Shown here piece by piece: positions 20,901-27,740 of a DNA stretch of 64,000 nt (within the stretch, counting starts at the first letter, position 1; every line of letters starts with the position of its first letter). The stretch covers positions 62,001 through 126,000 of the forward strand of contig NZ_CP026682.1 in NCBI RefSeq assembly GCF_002949735.1. Reading direction: 5' to 3'. Position numbers and translations under genes: made by a program. This stretch comes from Nostoc sp. 'Peltigera membranacea cyanobiont' N6 (lineage in GTDB: Bacteria; Cyanobacteriota; Cyanobacteriia; Cyanobacteriales; Nostocaceae). The notes under the pieces were generated by a model. The model was not told where the DNA came from and made no database searches. It saw only the letters and a list, made by a program, of their open reading frames with translations.

Positions 20901-22228
20901 TAGGTGATATCTCCTTGGGAAAATACCTTCAGATTATCGGTAGTATTGATGCTGCTGGTAGCACCGTTAAAAGTAATATTGCCATTAGCGCTACCCGTGG
21001 CTAGTAAGGAAGAACCTGCAAATCTCGCACCACCGTTCATGTTAATAGAACCGGAAGCAAACACGGACAAATCACGGGAGAGCAAATTAGACAGGTTAAC
21101 ATTACCGTTATTGGCAATTAAGACAACATTATTAAAGTTGTGACCATTGCCATTGAAATTGATATCCCCTTGCTCAACGGTAATAATATAGTTGCTTAAG
21201 CTGACATTGGCAGGAATATTTAGCCCCCCTCCTGTTACTCTCACAACGGTAGGATTATTTGTCGTACCTGGAGGTGGAAACTTCTTCGACCAGTCGCTAC
21301 TACTATTAAGGGGGTTTTGAGAAATGTTGAAGGGAACAGTGGGTGTCCCCACAGGAATGCGGCGATTGAGTTCGATTTGTTTTATATCTGCATAGGCTGG
21401 CACGATTACTGTCTGCTGTGGCACTACTGGTGGAGGAATTAAGCCAGCATACTTATTGCTAGAAGCATTGGCAATACTGGTGGTGTAGCCAGAGGCTACT
21501 GCCACAGCTTTATCTACCAAAACCAGTTTGCCATTGGCATCTCGAATCGGATTTCCTACTGCATCTATTTGTACGGGTAGTGTGAGATTACCATTCATGA
21601 TGAAGCCTTTGGCTGCATAAATTAGGGCATCATCACTTAAAGAAGTTGGTACACCGTCAAAATCTCCATTGCCGTTGATACTGATAGTGCCTTCAGTACG
21701 AATAGCAAAGCTGGGGGTAGAAATCTGGCTAGTTGTTGGTGTTGCGTTAGAATTTGTCTGTACTGAAGAATTTTGCTGAGAATTATCTCCAATTCCCAAT
21801 AGTCCAGCAGTATTTAGCAAGTTCTGTTGAGTAATGCCAACTAGTGAGTTGTCTGTAGCATTACCTGTAAGTGAATCTTTTGCTTTTGTTTTAGCAGAGT
21901 TACTATTACTACTAGTGGGGAGTAAAGGAGTATTGATAAAATTTTTTGTTTGGGAATCAAAGATATTGCTACTTAATGGGGTGTAGTTAGTAGAGTCTTG
22001 ATTTGAATTATTATTTTCAGTGCCATTTTTTGATTTTTCCAGTCGTTCTAACTCTGTGTTTATCAGGTCGGAACCACTAGGAGTTCTGAGTGATATTTGC
22101 AAAGAAGTTAAGGCAGAATTATCATCTAAACCTGCACTCAAAGTTGCACTTTCTAGTAAAGATAGTGGCAAGATTCCGCCATTAGTAGAAGATGCATTAT
22201 TAGTTCCCAAATTTTCAGAGCTACCCAT
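8363..22228 (-). CDS. giant RHS-repeat polymorphic-toxin-like surface/secreted protein (4621 aa)
   Basis: Domains in order, with rough residues. 1-180 low complexity, with no Sec signal peptide. About 180-480 is a Gly/Asn-rich beta segment with repeated FNGNG motifs. From about 495 and 810 come two related Ig-like units (DTAPFGQTN, DTAPNGQTN). About 1010-1110 is cadherin-like. Many dystroglycan-type cadherin (He_PIG) units follow (YxYxVxATDPDxDxLTY) at about 1110-1570 and 1930-2860, interrupted by a propeller-like segment (about 1690-1925) and an SdrD-B-like unit (TNQNRKRDQGE, about 2210). About 2950-3130 is Ig-like. About 3140-4345 holds the RHS start and tens of YD repeats. About 4350-4412 is the RHS core (RYYDTETGRFTRRD, TDPSGFY). 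The unique tip is 4413-4621. RHS shells enclose a C-terminal effector. The neighbouring type I exporter suggests how it leaves the cell. Confidence 0.9.
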   Translation of the reverse strand: MGSSENLGTNNASSTNGGILPLSLLESATLSAGLDDNSALTSLQISLRTPSGSDLINTELERLEKSKNGTENNNSNQDSTNYTPLSSNIFDSQTKNFINTPLLPTSSNSNSAKTKAKDSLTGNATDNSLVGITQQNLLNTAGLLGIGDNSQQNSSVQTNSNATPTTSQISTPSFAIRTEGTISINGNGDFDGVPTSLSDDALIYAAKGFIMNGNLTLPVQIDAVGNPIRDANGKLVLVDKAVAVASGYTTSIANASSNKYAGLIPPPVVPQQTVIVPAYADIKQIELNRRIPVGTPTVPFNISQNPLNSSSDWSKKFPPPGTTNNPTVVRVTGGGLNIPANVSLSNYIITVEQGDINFNGNGHNFNNVVLIANNGNVNLSNLLSRDLSVFASGSINMNGGARFAGSSLLATGSANGNITFNGATSSINTTDNLKVFSQGDITYNGATNTRGLFLSVKNFIFNGNSSLYGSISAKGNIIFNGQATVIGVAELMPDINPPVISATLARDTAPFGQTNQDFITFDPTITGTVTDANPILEFRAGLNNTLSANYTNVMQGRNNDGSFSFSRSQLETINGGTLNDGVYTLHLQAKDLYGNLSNTFDLKFTLDTATPGPTNLDLSPNNDSGASNTDNITNKNTPYITGNAEIGAVVQLFNNGQTIGQATANNAGVWQIVTSPLTDGVYNLTAKANDIAGNVSNLSTAFNVTIDSTLPLLTLNTPVDTAPLTPGARLTGSVDGTGSAITALSYHFNNLTEITVPFDATGAFDQSLNLTGLANGTHTLTIIATDTAGSIKTTQYNVTVIIDQEAPVISASLLHDTAPNGQTNSDRITFDPTITGTVIDASRVAEFKAGFDSTQAASFTNVTAFRNADGSFTFDRTALETIYGGTLPDGFHTLHLQAVDEFHNTSNIFDFSFTFDTTTLEPIFNLNNVSDSGVVGDFQTKFDTVTLTGLAEANSTVVLEQTGAVTTSDNNGQFTFAHVSLAIGDNSFTARSTDIAGNQNTFLSNIYRFSPPTAINLTGNTVAENSFTGTVIGQLSSIDPDAGDTHTYILEDNSNGLFRIVGNQLQVADGSLFNFESITQYSVTVTSTDANGLSLTQVFAIAVTNVNEAPSFTSTPILKADLGSLYTYNIVATDPDAGDSLRFTTNNLPSWLTLVDNLDGTATLRGTPRDFLDNINSNIHLKVTDASGLTAIQDFTIAPTTSFTENNNFAVSRSLSLTIPATPSILSFKINPQFDTTAVNSINDAIDVALVDANGNSLVHTVASSRDAFFNWTEGESTALGVGTSYDAATGTVSLNLTGITPGTNAQLVFRLVNNDGDVTTSVRITDLALTTTSDGTQAPVQTDFDKQISQTTAPNFNLLTDVSSSIGSEYHRTSFKADTHLLYADIALRNIGSYSVDSPLIVAVNHLSDPTVLVRNPDGFTPDGVPYYDFSKLVGDRKFDPNELTTERTFVFYNPQGVQFTYDLTVLAQLNAAPVILTQANKEVIGGHHYTYDVDATDPNGDSLTYKLLVAPDGMTIDQTTGLIAWNTSASNTGNQAVLVEVNDGRGGITQQQYSLSVIDAPPNRPPVFTSTPVVDAAINTSYTYQAFAKDADEDLLTYSFVNAPTGMTIDGSTGKISWVPTTISLQSLPFVSVTVRVADERGGVADQSFKINVQPEPGNHAPIIISEPVTQVYSPSSTLDGVVFGLKSQAPGGNLLSQPPAKLFSFDVNGSNFKDLGAVTLNNSQIDADGLALSEKYGLLGFALSANDSTLISINPNTAVATALSTVLIGKQIRGAVFDLHDNLWVIDAASTALLNLNPLNGSILKSIALTQDGQPFSMYDDGTDIAIDGQGKFYLTSYSTNENGAVIYTLDQITGALTQVASDTGQYLQGITFTSVDNSNRLFSYEANYEDAIYSYEITANYKRTVLFPNIISEFNSGGGDLAAIVRKPKYSYSVQAIDPDNDSLTYSLLTRPTGMKIDTSTGQINWDNPVVSATPYDVTVQVQDSRGGIDTQNFKLDVSSTIPGQIAGKVYTNDPLLAETNIPITAITTADDHFTLYYGKADGSGLTYIGRGDGWESFYRFNLNLKPDDYLYIVPWNNPDGTPRMWLGEFNLPNGVKLLSNDSDWQVMVGSGLNPNFTQSSPLLTTLQQDISRQTWSVPQQAALNIGGQVWGQRTEISSSSEFLWYDSFYAATPTDAHYLIFRSATPVGTYFVNQYKQGLAGQTVYLDTNQNRKRDQGETYTLTDEQGNYLLNVSSNTYNLAVDPISGWNQVFPDSDTYHVTLATGETVSGYDFAYTKSKPHPTLDNSSPIFISQPITSVEAGKKLLYRASATDPEGDALIYDLLVKPDGMMIDPVTGLLNWRPRIDQVGVQDVVLRVKDNYGGVTLQSFQVQVAPPINPPTFTTSTPDVVSVRPVIDQVFQYQFKALDPQGYSVTYQLDTAETTAVIDQNTGIFSWTPTTLSSNLTPNGAFQFGVSAINEQGRKSTILFELLPQTSNSIFNSSPIIISSPLKSIALGQTYLYTVQANDPNYDPLTYSLDNAPVGMTIDPQGRIIWQPQPNQIGSNSITLKVDDGRGGVTTQAFNIDVVSSTIRTNNAPNITSTPNLITNLERIYAYNLSGNDLNNDLLMWSLDSSPAGMVIDPQSGALRWQPRADQIGEHTVAVRLTDAYGLYTGQEFILTVTGTNIPSAIVSNPITRAAQNQLYTYTVVATDPENDPLTFSLGRKPAGMTIDGNGIIRWTPQASQIGSQQVEVFARDAQGAVTTQTYAIEVGATAINAAPSITSTPVYLAAVGSPYSYQVVATDPDAGDRLTYQLLSVPAGVTGISIDSTTGLLTWANPVAGNYKIVVGAVDAAGLGAAQGFTLTARVNNAPVIRSTPVLTATPGSTYNYDIIASDVDGDRLTYSLDQTSRDLGMTLDTLGRLRWTPTTNNVGSHTVVITVNDGNGSTGQQQYNLSVAADSVAPKVRLIANYDSVNLGESITFQARATDNIKVAGLQLLIDGTAVVLDANGMATFKPTTAGTITAKAIAKDTAGNIGEATFSVAVIDTSDVNAPDVSLDLSAIAGGLITAPVDIKGSISDDGSLDYYRLLVAPVAGGEFREIAFVDNPTAIADGVLGKFDPSLLQNDSYILRLEVADNGGHISYADEVVDVAGDLKLGNFRLSFTDLTVPVTGIPITLTRTYDSLNSGSTDDFGYGWRMEFRDTDLRTSLRPPSEDSQLVGYQNPFKNGTKVYITLPGGKREAFTFKAKQVEQVDGGSLLYFSKYFYQPEFVADKGVTSTLTVESNFITKQQDADEFYGFQGNPYNPADPLFGGKYKLTTKEGVVYEIDAATGDLLTVTDTNGNKLTYTDADITSSTGQKITFGRDAQGRIATVTDPAGKQIRYEYDAKGDLISVTDREGNTTRMEYDQERSHYLDKIIDPLGRTGVKNEYGDDGRLKYLEDVNGQKVEMSYDPNNSRQTVLDQLGHATVYEYDARGNILTEIDAEGQIIKRKYDDNNYVLEETVISDRSGSNGFTTKYTYDSLGNQLTQEDALGNITRYTYGDKSRLLTETDALGRTTTNVYSRSGNLRSTTDALGKTTSYDYDLRGQLRSVKDANGNVTTFDYNDKGNVTSVTDALGNATAYTYNANGDKLTETRQMTTATGIRTLVTTWTYDDNGRMKTMTDAENHTTTYEYDKLGHQTVIVDALQHKTEYKYDEKGQLVETIYADNTPDNPNDNLRETNLYDEAGRTIATIDKAGRETRFVYDDVGRLIETINPDSTPNNWDDNTKSRTEYYSDGLVKAIIDESGNRTEFRYDTNGRQTQVIFADNTPNTLDDNPRTTYKYDNVGQRISQVDALNYTTTYKYDDLGRLSKTEFNDKTFTTSEYDNLSRRIAMTDQNGKRTEYSYDDLGRLTGVKNALQDWTEYGYNEAGNLISQTDANQHTTSFEYDGLGRRTATILPMSQRADMTYDAVGNLKTYTDFNRNTTTYQYDPMNWATSKQFQDGSKVTYTYTPVGLQDVITFVDTNDQTTATYDYDYDERDRLVKRTDPDGRSISYTYDAASNRTSVTTASGTVNYTFDARNRLDQVIENSVVTADYDYDAVSNLISTTFANGTQEIRSYDDLNRLKYLENRQGDTVFSSYTYTLDKVGNRTKVVEHNGRTVDYTYDDLYRLTQENITDVVNGNRVYGYTYDKVGNRTTKSEIVNSATTVTNYAYDANDRLLNETVNQQAVANYTYDNNGNTLTKTENGITTQYTWDYENRLIAAKVKDANGATQQSMQYRYNDSGIRVASTVNGVETRYLIDEMQPYAQVLEEYSPSGTVQVEYVYGNDLIAQEKGSDRTFYHVDGLGSTRVLTDSTGSAVRTYDYEAYGQLINSNSTGGVENKYLFAGEQYDEALGDYYNRARYYDTETGRFTRRDDYQGRLNEPLTLHKYIYANGNPVSFTDPSGFYSTIAESSAAFSIESTLAATAYIMFTTKSYQPERLSGFGEDERPRTILDGLLAWRNTWAPETLGGFSKDSQPTVSNHTGNSNRDINDLIRYIFAIGPSSFDGVGDEEMLNKEFPTQKGTIEMSAEVSIEGKTLHLKNIGIHPKDTGRLNLSQTEIGDLMNQLKAEAADAGFEKLRITGRRVSGATFDGTLTSGRRIDRTFDLME

Positions 22229-22389
22229 GACTAACCCCTTGCCAGTAGTAAATTATTTACTGTTTTTTGTTTGATAAAAAAATTCCGCCGATTTTGCTCT
22301 GGAGTCGATAGCGATAAAATGCTCTTGACTCCATCTCAATATATAAGGCGATTATCTGCCTGTTCTTATTATTTTGAATAATGGGAAAC

Positions 22390-22417
22390 GAGGAGAAAAC
22401 CCTCAGTTTATCTCCTC
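22390..22417 (-). terminator. hairpin after the 245-aa gene
   Basis: GAGGAGA (22390-22396) and TCTCCTC (22411-22417) form a 7-bp stem about 28 nt beyond the stop of the minus-strand gene ending at 22445. On the minus strand it is followed by GTTTCCC, which is a weak U-tract. Confidence 0.45.
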
Positions 22418-22444
22418 ATCGTCAATTTATCTTTTACAAAAATA

Positions 22445-23182
22445 TCAAGCTGCTACACCGACATCCATTGTCAATATATTTGGAACTATAGTTGTATTGT
22501 TAGCCACTTTAGCCATAAACTTGGTACTAATAATCTCTTGGTAAGTTGCAAAATCTACTTGCCAATTGTCAATAATTTGATGTAAATTTTCGATACGTTC
22601 TGCTACAACTTCACTCTTTACTTCATAGCTAAAACTACCATTGAACAACACAATAGGAGTGCTGGTTTCATCTGGATTCCGTAATGCGGCTTCACTTACG
22701 GTCAGATAGAATGGGCAGCGCTCTAAAGTATAAACTAAGTTTAGTGTCGCTCGTACAGGTGTAGTCCCAACTTCTTGCCAAGCGCCAGGAGACAGTAGCG
22801 TTTCAGCTAGATATTGACGGGCTGCATCTTGCTGTTGGTCAAAACTCATGTAGCTTCTGGGATTAAGACCTACAGCTTCGTATTCTATATTGGGTAGTGT
22901 TTGGACATATTTTTTGGCAATATTTGCAACTACGAGTTCTGCTGCTGTTTTACCTTCAATAGCTTCTATAAATATAACTCGTGTCGGTTCAGCTACTATA
23001 AGAACACCGTTAGTGAAGGCAACTTGAGATACATTTTGGGTAGATATTGGTTGACGAGCCAATTCCCATTCTGTCGGAACTATACCACTATATTTGAGAA
23101 AATCTGGATTTAGAAGTGTAGGGTTATGATTTTTTGCAGCAATAATAATTCCGAACTCTTGGGTAATTAAGCTTTGATTCAT
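22445..23182 (-). CDS. conserved cyanobacterial hypothetical protein next to type I secretion genes
   Basis: A 245-residue soluble protein with no signal peptide. It starts with LITQEFGIIIAAKNHNPTLLNPDFLKYSGIVP and continues with alternating strands and helices. I recognise the pattern as a conserved cyanobacterial family of unknown function (recollection, not a search). It lies directly upstream of the giant RHS gene on the same strand, about 220 bp away. The PPIase-ABC-HlyD operon runs divergently on its other side. A role in handling or targeting the giant substrate is therefore a reasonable hypothesis. ATG at 23182. Confidence 0.6.
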   Translation of the reverse strand: MNQSLITQEFGIIIAAKNHNPTLLNPDFLKYSGIVPTEWELARQPISTQNVSQVAFTNGVLIVAEPTRVIFIEAIEGKTAAELVVANIAKKYVQTLPNIEYEAVGLNPRSYMSFDQQQDAARQYLAETLLSPGAWQEVGTTPVRATLNLVYTLERCPFYLTVSEAALRNPDETSTPIVLFNGSFSYEVKSEVVAERIENLHQIIDNWQVDFATYQEIISTKFMAKVANNTTIVPNILTMDVGVAA

Positions 23183-23944
23183 GATGCTTTCCTAATAACT
23201 GTTACTTCAAATACGAAGGTTTTTGCACCAATTGATCCTGACGTAGATTTGAAACCTCTTGGCGCATCATCCATGTACTGGACACGTTTTTTACGGTCAC
23301 TTGTAACTTTATACTCTTGTTGTTCAGATTTACACCAGCGAATTTATGCCTAAAATTGTTTTAATACTTGTTTAAGTACTAACTATATTAAATGTATGCT
23401 TTTCATAAAGCATCTGATATATCTGGACAATTCATTACCAGTTTAATTTTTATCTAAAAGTAAATAAATCCTTATAGAATAGCTACTTGATCAGATTGGA
23501 GCTTAAAAAACAAATATAAATTTATCTTCAAATTACTTTCGATTATGTTTTGAGCATAGTGGCTACAGCAGAGTTCGACCATTATCCACTATTTGAGTCA
23601 GATAAACTTACAGAAGATAATTTTGTCTTACTAAAGGTTTTTCTAAGTATCTCTAAGTATTTTACAGCTATCCTTTACTTCAATATACGTGTACTTATCA
23701 TTGTCATATTTAGAACATATAATACATGATGCGATAGAGAAATTATTTAACGAAGTCGGAATTAGCAATTAGGAAGTCGGAAGTGGCAAAAAAAACCTAG
23801 TTCAGACACGAATGGGGTTTCAGTCCCCATATAAAAAGAGTTGCAAGTCAAAAATGTTGAGGTTTAAATCCCTCCACCTAAACCGTACTTCCAACTTCCA
23901 ACTTGTTTAATACATTCTTCTATCCTGGCTCTGACTTGCACCCT
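23183..23944. other. 762-bp divergent intergenic region
   Basis: Lies between the minus-strand RHS side and the plus-strand secretion operon and must hold promoters for both. It is strongly AT-rich, and no clear operator is seen. The right part is occupied by the MITE-like element at 23755-23905. Confidence 0.5.
23755..23905. repeat. MITE-like intergenic repeat
   Basis: The ends carry related inverted sequences (AGGAAGTCGGAAGTGGC on the left; GTACTTCCAACTTCCAAC on the right). Inside are small hairpins (ATGGGGTTTCAGTCCCCAT; GAGGTTTAAATCCCTCC). The build is the same as the element at 43000-43171. Such non-coding elements are common in Nostoc-group genomes. Confidence 0.5.
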
Positions 23945-24700
23945 ATGGCTCACCTAAGAATTGGCAACCAGATAATTACCCAATCAGAAATTGTGCCTCT
24001 GCTGGCTGGTTTCCAAATGCTGCCGCAGTTATGCCGTTTGTTGGTGATTGAAACAGCGATCGCTGGCTTTGAACTCACTCCATCAGAAAAAGAGTGTGTT
24101 ATTGAGCAATTCTACCAAAACAATCAACTGACAACACCAGAAGCTATAGCAAAAGCCTTAGAACATTACAGTATGAGCCTTGAGCAGCTAGAAGCTGTTG
24201 CTATGCGAGAACTGAAAATTGAGAAGTTAAAGCAAGCCACTTGGGGGACAAAGCTAGAATCTTATTTTTTGCAATGTAAGCCTCAGCTAGACAAAGTAAT
24301 TTATTCCCTAATCCGCACATCTGATGCAGAGGTGGCCCAAGAACTCTATTTCCGCATCAAAGCCCAAGAACAGACATTTGCTGACTGTGCCTCGGTGTAT
24401 TCACAAGGGCAAGAAGCTCAAACAGGGGGAATGTTAGGCCCTGTTCCCATGAGTCAACCGCATCCAGCGATCGCACAGAAACTGACCATTTCTCAACCAG
24501 GACAGTTATGGCCGCCGATGAAATTGTCCGAGTGGTTTGTGATTGTGCGACTGGAAAAGCTAATTCCGGCTCAATTAGATGATGCAATGCGCTCTACACT
24601 TCTGAATCATTTATTTGAGACTTGGTTAGCCGAAGAAATCAGCAAAGCGCAATTGACCATACATGATGATGCACCTGCTCCAGTTTTAATAACAAGATGA
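23945..24700 (+). CDS. parvulin-type peptidylprolyl isomerase (type I secretion-associated)
   Basis: A 251-residue protein from ATG 23945; an upstream TTG at 23903 is possible but less likely. The N-terminal helical SurA/PrsA-like region (about 1-115) includes LTPSEKECVIEQFYQNNQL. The PpiC-like rotamase fold (about 120-215) includes SDAEVAQELYFRI, FADCASVYSQGQEAQTGGMLGPV and LTISQPGQLWPPMKLSEWFVIVRLE. No signal peptide is visible, so it probably acts in the cytoplasm. The gene overlaps the ABC exporter by 4 bp (ATGA), which means translational coupling. PPIase-ABC-HlyD trios are frequent beside giant adhesin genes in cyanobacteria. It probably keeps the substrate unfolded for export. Confidence 0.85.
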   Translation: MAHLRIGNQIITQSEIVPLLAGFQMLPQLCRLLVIETAIAGFELTPSEKECVIEQFYQNNQLTTPEAIAKALEHYSMSLEQLEAVAMRELKIEKLKQATWGTKLESYFLQCKPQLDKVIYSLIRTSDAEVAQELYFRIKAQEQTFADCASVYSQGQEAQTGGMLGPVPMSQPHPAIAQKLTISQPGQLWPPMKLSEWFVIVRLEKLIPAQLDDAMRSTLLNHLFETWLAEEISKAQLTIHDDAPAPVLITR

Positions 24701-27642
24701 TAGAAAGCACTACCACGATTCAAGAATTTCTCGCCAGCATCTACCCATTTAATCAGCTTTCTATAACTAGTATTGAGCGGATTGCAGAAAAACTTGAGCC
24801 TTTGCGCTACCGCATGGGGCAAGCAATTTTGGTCAGAGAAACCCTCCCAGCTAGAGTAGTCATTCTTTACCAGGGGCAAGCCCGTTTATTGGGATATGCC
24901 CCTGGTGCTTCTGCCCCTGATACTCTGCAACTACTAAAACCAGGATCAATCATCGGTTGGACAAGCTTGCTGCGTGGTGTACCCTGTGAAACTGCGATCG
25001 CTTCAGTTGAAACTCTTTGCTTAACGCTAAAAGCCTCAGATTTTTTAAGTCTAATAGAACTCGAACCTGCTATAGCGAATGCTTTTTGCAACCATTGCAG
25101 TCTCATTGAAGTTTTTGATTTATTGGGTGCAGAATTAGAACGCCGGGGCAAGATTCCCGATAATCTTAAAGAACTTGCGATTGCGACTGTAAAACAAGCC
25201 ACAATCCTGAACTTGCCCCCAGGCAAAACACCACTTCAGCAATTAGATCCTAACCTACTGTGGTTAGTTAGCAGTAAAGGGTCTAACTATGATGTGGGCG
25301 AAAGACTTTTGCCTGGCTCAGATCGAGCTAACATTACTGGAGAAGTTCGCTTAGTTGGTTTTACCGATCCGACACTGCCGATCGCTGAATCTGACGTTAA
25401 CATCGCCTCATTGTCAGATACTGGAATTTGGGCAAACGCCCCATTCGCTCCAGAGCGTCCAGAAGAAACAGAAGAAGTAGAGCCAGGGCAAGGAATTAAA
25501 TACCCGCACATATCGGGTCGTGGCCCTGTAGATGGAACTCTTGCTTGTTTCCAAATGCTAGCGCAACAATTAAGAATGCCATTTCGCCGCGATGTCTTGC
25601 GCCGTGCCTTAGTCAGTAACTTTGAGCGCACTGGCAGCATTTCTATTCAATTATGTGGTGCTTTGGCAGAACTAATGGGACTGACATCTCAACTGGTGAA
25701 TGTTCCCGCCATCGCAATATCTAAACTACCCACACCAGTTTTGATTCCCTGGCAAGATAGCTATGCAATTCTTTACAAAGCCACTGAAAAAGAAATAGTT
25801 CTTGGCATTCCAGAACAAGGCATTATCCGCAAAAAGCCAGCAGATTTTGCTGAGACTTGGGGGGAAGAGGGGCAAGTACTTCTGTTGCAACCGACCAAAG
25901 AAACTCCTCAAAAGCGATTTGGCTTAAGTTGGTTTCTACCTGCCATCAAAAAGCATCGTACAGTTTTAATTGAAGTATTTATTGCCTCATTATTTGTACA
26001 ATTGTTGGGGCTAGCAAACCCTTTAATTACTCAAGTAATTATTGATAAAGTAATTATTCAAAACGGGATTAATACTCTCAACGTTCTGGGTTTTCTGCTC
26101 ATAGCGATGGCTATAGTAGAGGGTATTATTACTTGGCTACGTACCAACTTGTTTGTCGATACCACCAATCGGATTGATTTAAGTTTGGGTTCGGAAGTAA
26201 TAGACCATCTATTACGCTTACCACTACGTTATTTTGAGAAGCGCCCTGTTGGAGAAATATCTAGCCGGATCAACGAATTAGAAAATATTCGCTCTTTCCT
26301 CACTGGTACAGCATTAACTGTTGTTTTAGATGCTATCTTCTCTGTTATTTATATTGTAGTAATGATTTTTTATAGCTGGCTGCTAACCATAGTAGCACTG
26401 GCAACAGTACCGCTCTTTGCACTTATTACTTTTATATTTGCACCCATTATTCGCAGCCAAACTAGAACTAAAGCTGAACGAAATGCCGATACCCAATCGT
26501 ATTTAGTTGAGGTGGTGTCTGGGATTCAAACTGTCAAAGCCCAAAATATCGAACTCAATTCTCGTTGGCAATGGCAATCTCGTTATGGAAGATATATTAG
26601 TGCTAGCTTTGAAAATGTTCTGACTTCTAACACTGCTAGTTCTTTATCTAACTTTTTGAATAAACTTTCCAGCTTACTTCTACTTTGGGTAGGCGCATAT
26701 TTAGTCTTGCAGCAACAATTAACTTTGGGACAGTTAATTGCTTTTCGTATTATCGCAGGTTATGTCACAAGTCCTCTACTACGGCTAATTCAACTGTGGC
26801 AGAACTTTCAAGAAACTGCTTTATCGCTAGAACGCTTGGCTGATATTCTTGATACTCCCCAAGAAACAGAAATTGCTGGGCGTAATAACATCCCGATGCC
26901 AGCGATTGTTGGTGCAGTTCAATATGAAAGTGTTACTTTCAGCTTCGCTAAAAGTCCTAACCCCCAACTTAACAACGTTCATCTTGATATCGAAGCTGGT
27001 ATGTTTGTTGGAGTTGTCGGTCAAAGTGGTGCTGGTAAAAGTACCTTAACCAAACTCTTACCTCGCCTTTATGAATTAGATTCTGGTCGGATCAAAATTG
27101 ATGGCTATGACATTAATAAGGTAGAACTCTACTCCCTGCGTCAACAAATTGGCATGGTGTTACAAGACACTTTGTTATTTGATACCACTGTACAAGAAAA
27201 TATTGCTCTAACAATGCCTGATGCCACAGCAGAAGAGATTGTGGAGGCTGCTAAAATTGCTTGCGCCCATGATTTCATTATGAATCTGCCCAATGGTTAT
27301 GAAACTCGTGTTGGAGAGAGGGGTTCAGCTTTATCAGGCGGACAAAGACAAAGAATTGCGATCGCTCGGACTGTACTGCAAAACCCACCACTGTTGATTC
27401 TAGATGAAGCTACCAGCGCACTTGACTATGCTACTGAACGTCAGGTGTGCTTGAATTTAGCCCAAGTATTTAAAGGAAGGACAGTATTTTTCATTACTCA
27501 CAGGCTAGGGACAATTCAAAATGCCGATGTGATTTTAATGATGAGTCAGGGAAGGATTGCTGAACAGGGAACTCATACAGAACTTATGGATTTAACAGGG
27601 CTTTATTACTGCTTATACCAACAACAAGAGGCTCAAGGTTGA
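24697..27642 (+). CDS. type I secretion ABC exporter with cNMP-binding and peptidase-like domains
   Basis: A 981-residue inner-membrane exporter. Domains: cyclic-nucleotide-binding fold (about 15-140); linker; C39 peptidase-like domain (about 275-400); six-helix ABC transmembrane domain (about 415-700); and an ATPase with Walker A GQSGAGKST (about 774), signature LSGGQRQR, Walker B LLILDEATSALD and switch ITHR. In the peptidase-like domain the catalytic Cys position reads DGTLAC instead of DCGxxC, and the His/Asp positions read SYAILY and GIPEQG. It is therefore degenerate, like the HlyB CLD, which binds substrate without cutting it. The cNMP domain hints at ligand control of export. It lies between PPIase and HlyD and faces the giant RHS gene. 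Confidence 0.93.
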   Translation: MIESTTTIQEFLASIYPFNQLSITSIERIAEKLEPLRYRMGQAILVRETLPARVVILYQGQARLLGYAPGASAPDTLQLLKPGSIIGWTSLLRGVPCETAIASVETLCLTLKASDFLSLIELEPAIANAFCNHCSLIEVFDLLGAELERRGKIPDNLKELAIATVKQATILNLPPGKTPLQQLDPNLLWLVSSKGSNYDVGERLLPGSDRANITGEVRLVGFTDPTLPIAESDVNIASLSDTGIWANAPFAPERPEETEEVEPGQGIKYPHISGRGPVDGTLACFQMLAQQLRMPFRRDVLRRALVSNFERTGSISIQLCGALAELMGLTSQLVNVPAIAISKLPTPVLIPWQDSYAILYKATEKEIVLGIPEQGIIRKKPADFAETWGEEGQVLLLQPTKETPQKRFGLSWFLPAIKKHRTVLIEVFIASLFVQLLGLANPLITQVIIDKVIIQNGINTLNVLGFLLIAMAIVEGIITWLRTNLFVDTTNRIDLSLGSEVIDHLLRLPLRYFEKRPVGEISSRINELENIRSFLTGTALTVVLDAIFSVIYIVVMIFYSWLLTIVALATVPLFALITFIFAPIIRSQTRTKAERNADTQSYLVEVVSGIQTVKAQNIELNSRWQWQSRYGRYISASFENVLTSNTASSLSNFLNKLSSLLLLWVGAYLVLQQQLTLGQLIAFRIIAGYVTSPLLRLIQLWQNFQETALSLERLADILDTPQETEIAGRNNIPMPAIVGAVQYESVTFSFAKSPNPQLNNVHLDIEAGMFVGVVGQSGAGKSTLTKLLPRLYELDSGRIKIDGYDINKVELYSLRQQIGMVLQDTLLFDTTVQENIALTMPDATAEEIVEAAKIACAHDFIMNLPNGYETRVGERGSALSGGQRQRIAIARTVLQNPPLLILDEATSALDYATERQVCLNLAQVFKGRTVFFITHRLGTIQNADVILMMSQGRIAEQGTHTELMDLTGLYYCLYQQQEAQG

Positions 27643-27740
27643 GTGGATGAAGAGAAAAATATATTTTGCGAATTAATAACAGCTAAAATTTATTGCTAAC
27701 TACTATTTATAAAAAACTAATCGCTAACAGCTAAATAATT

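Noticed and set aside
24697..27642. Bacteriocin-type leader-cleaving exporter
   Set aside because: The C39 catalytic Cys and His are missing, and no double-glycine leader peptide gene is seen.
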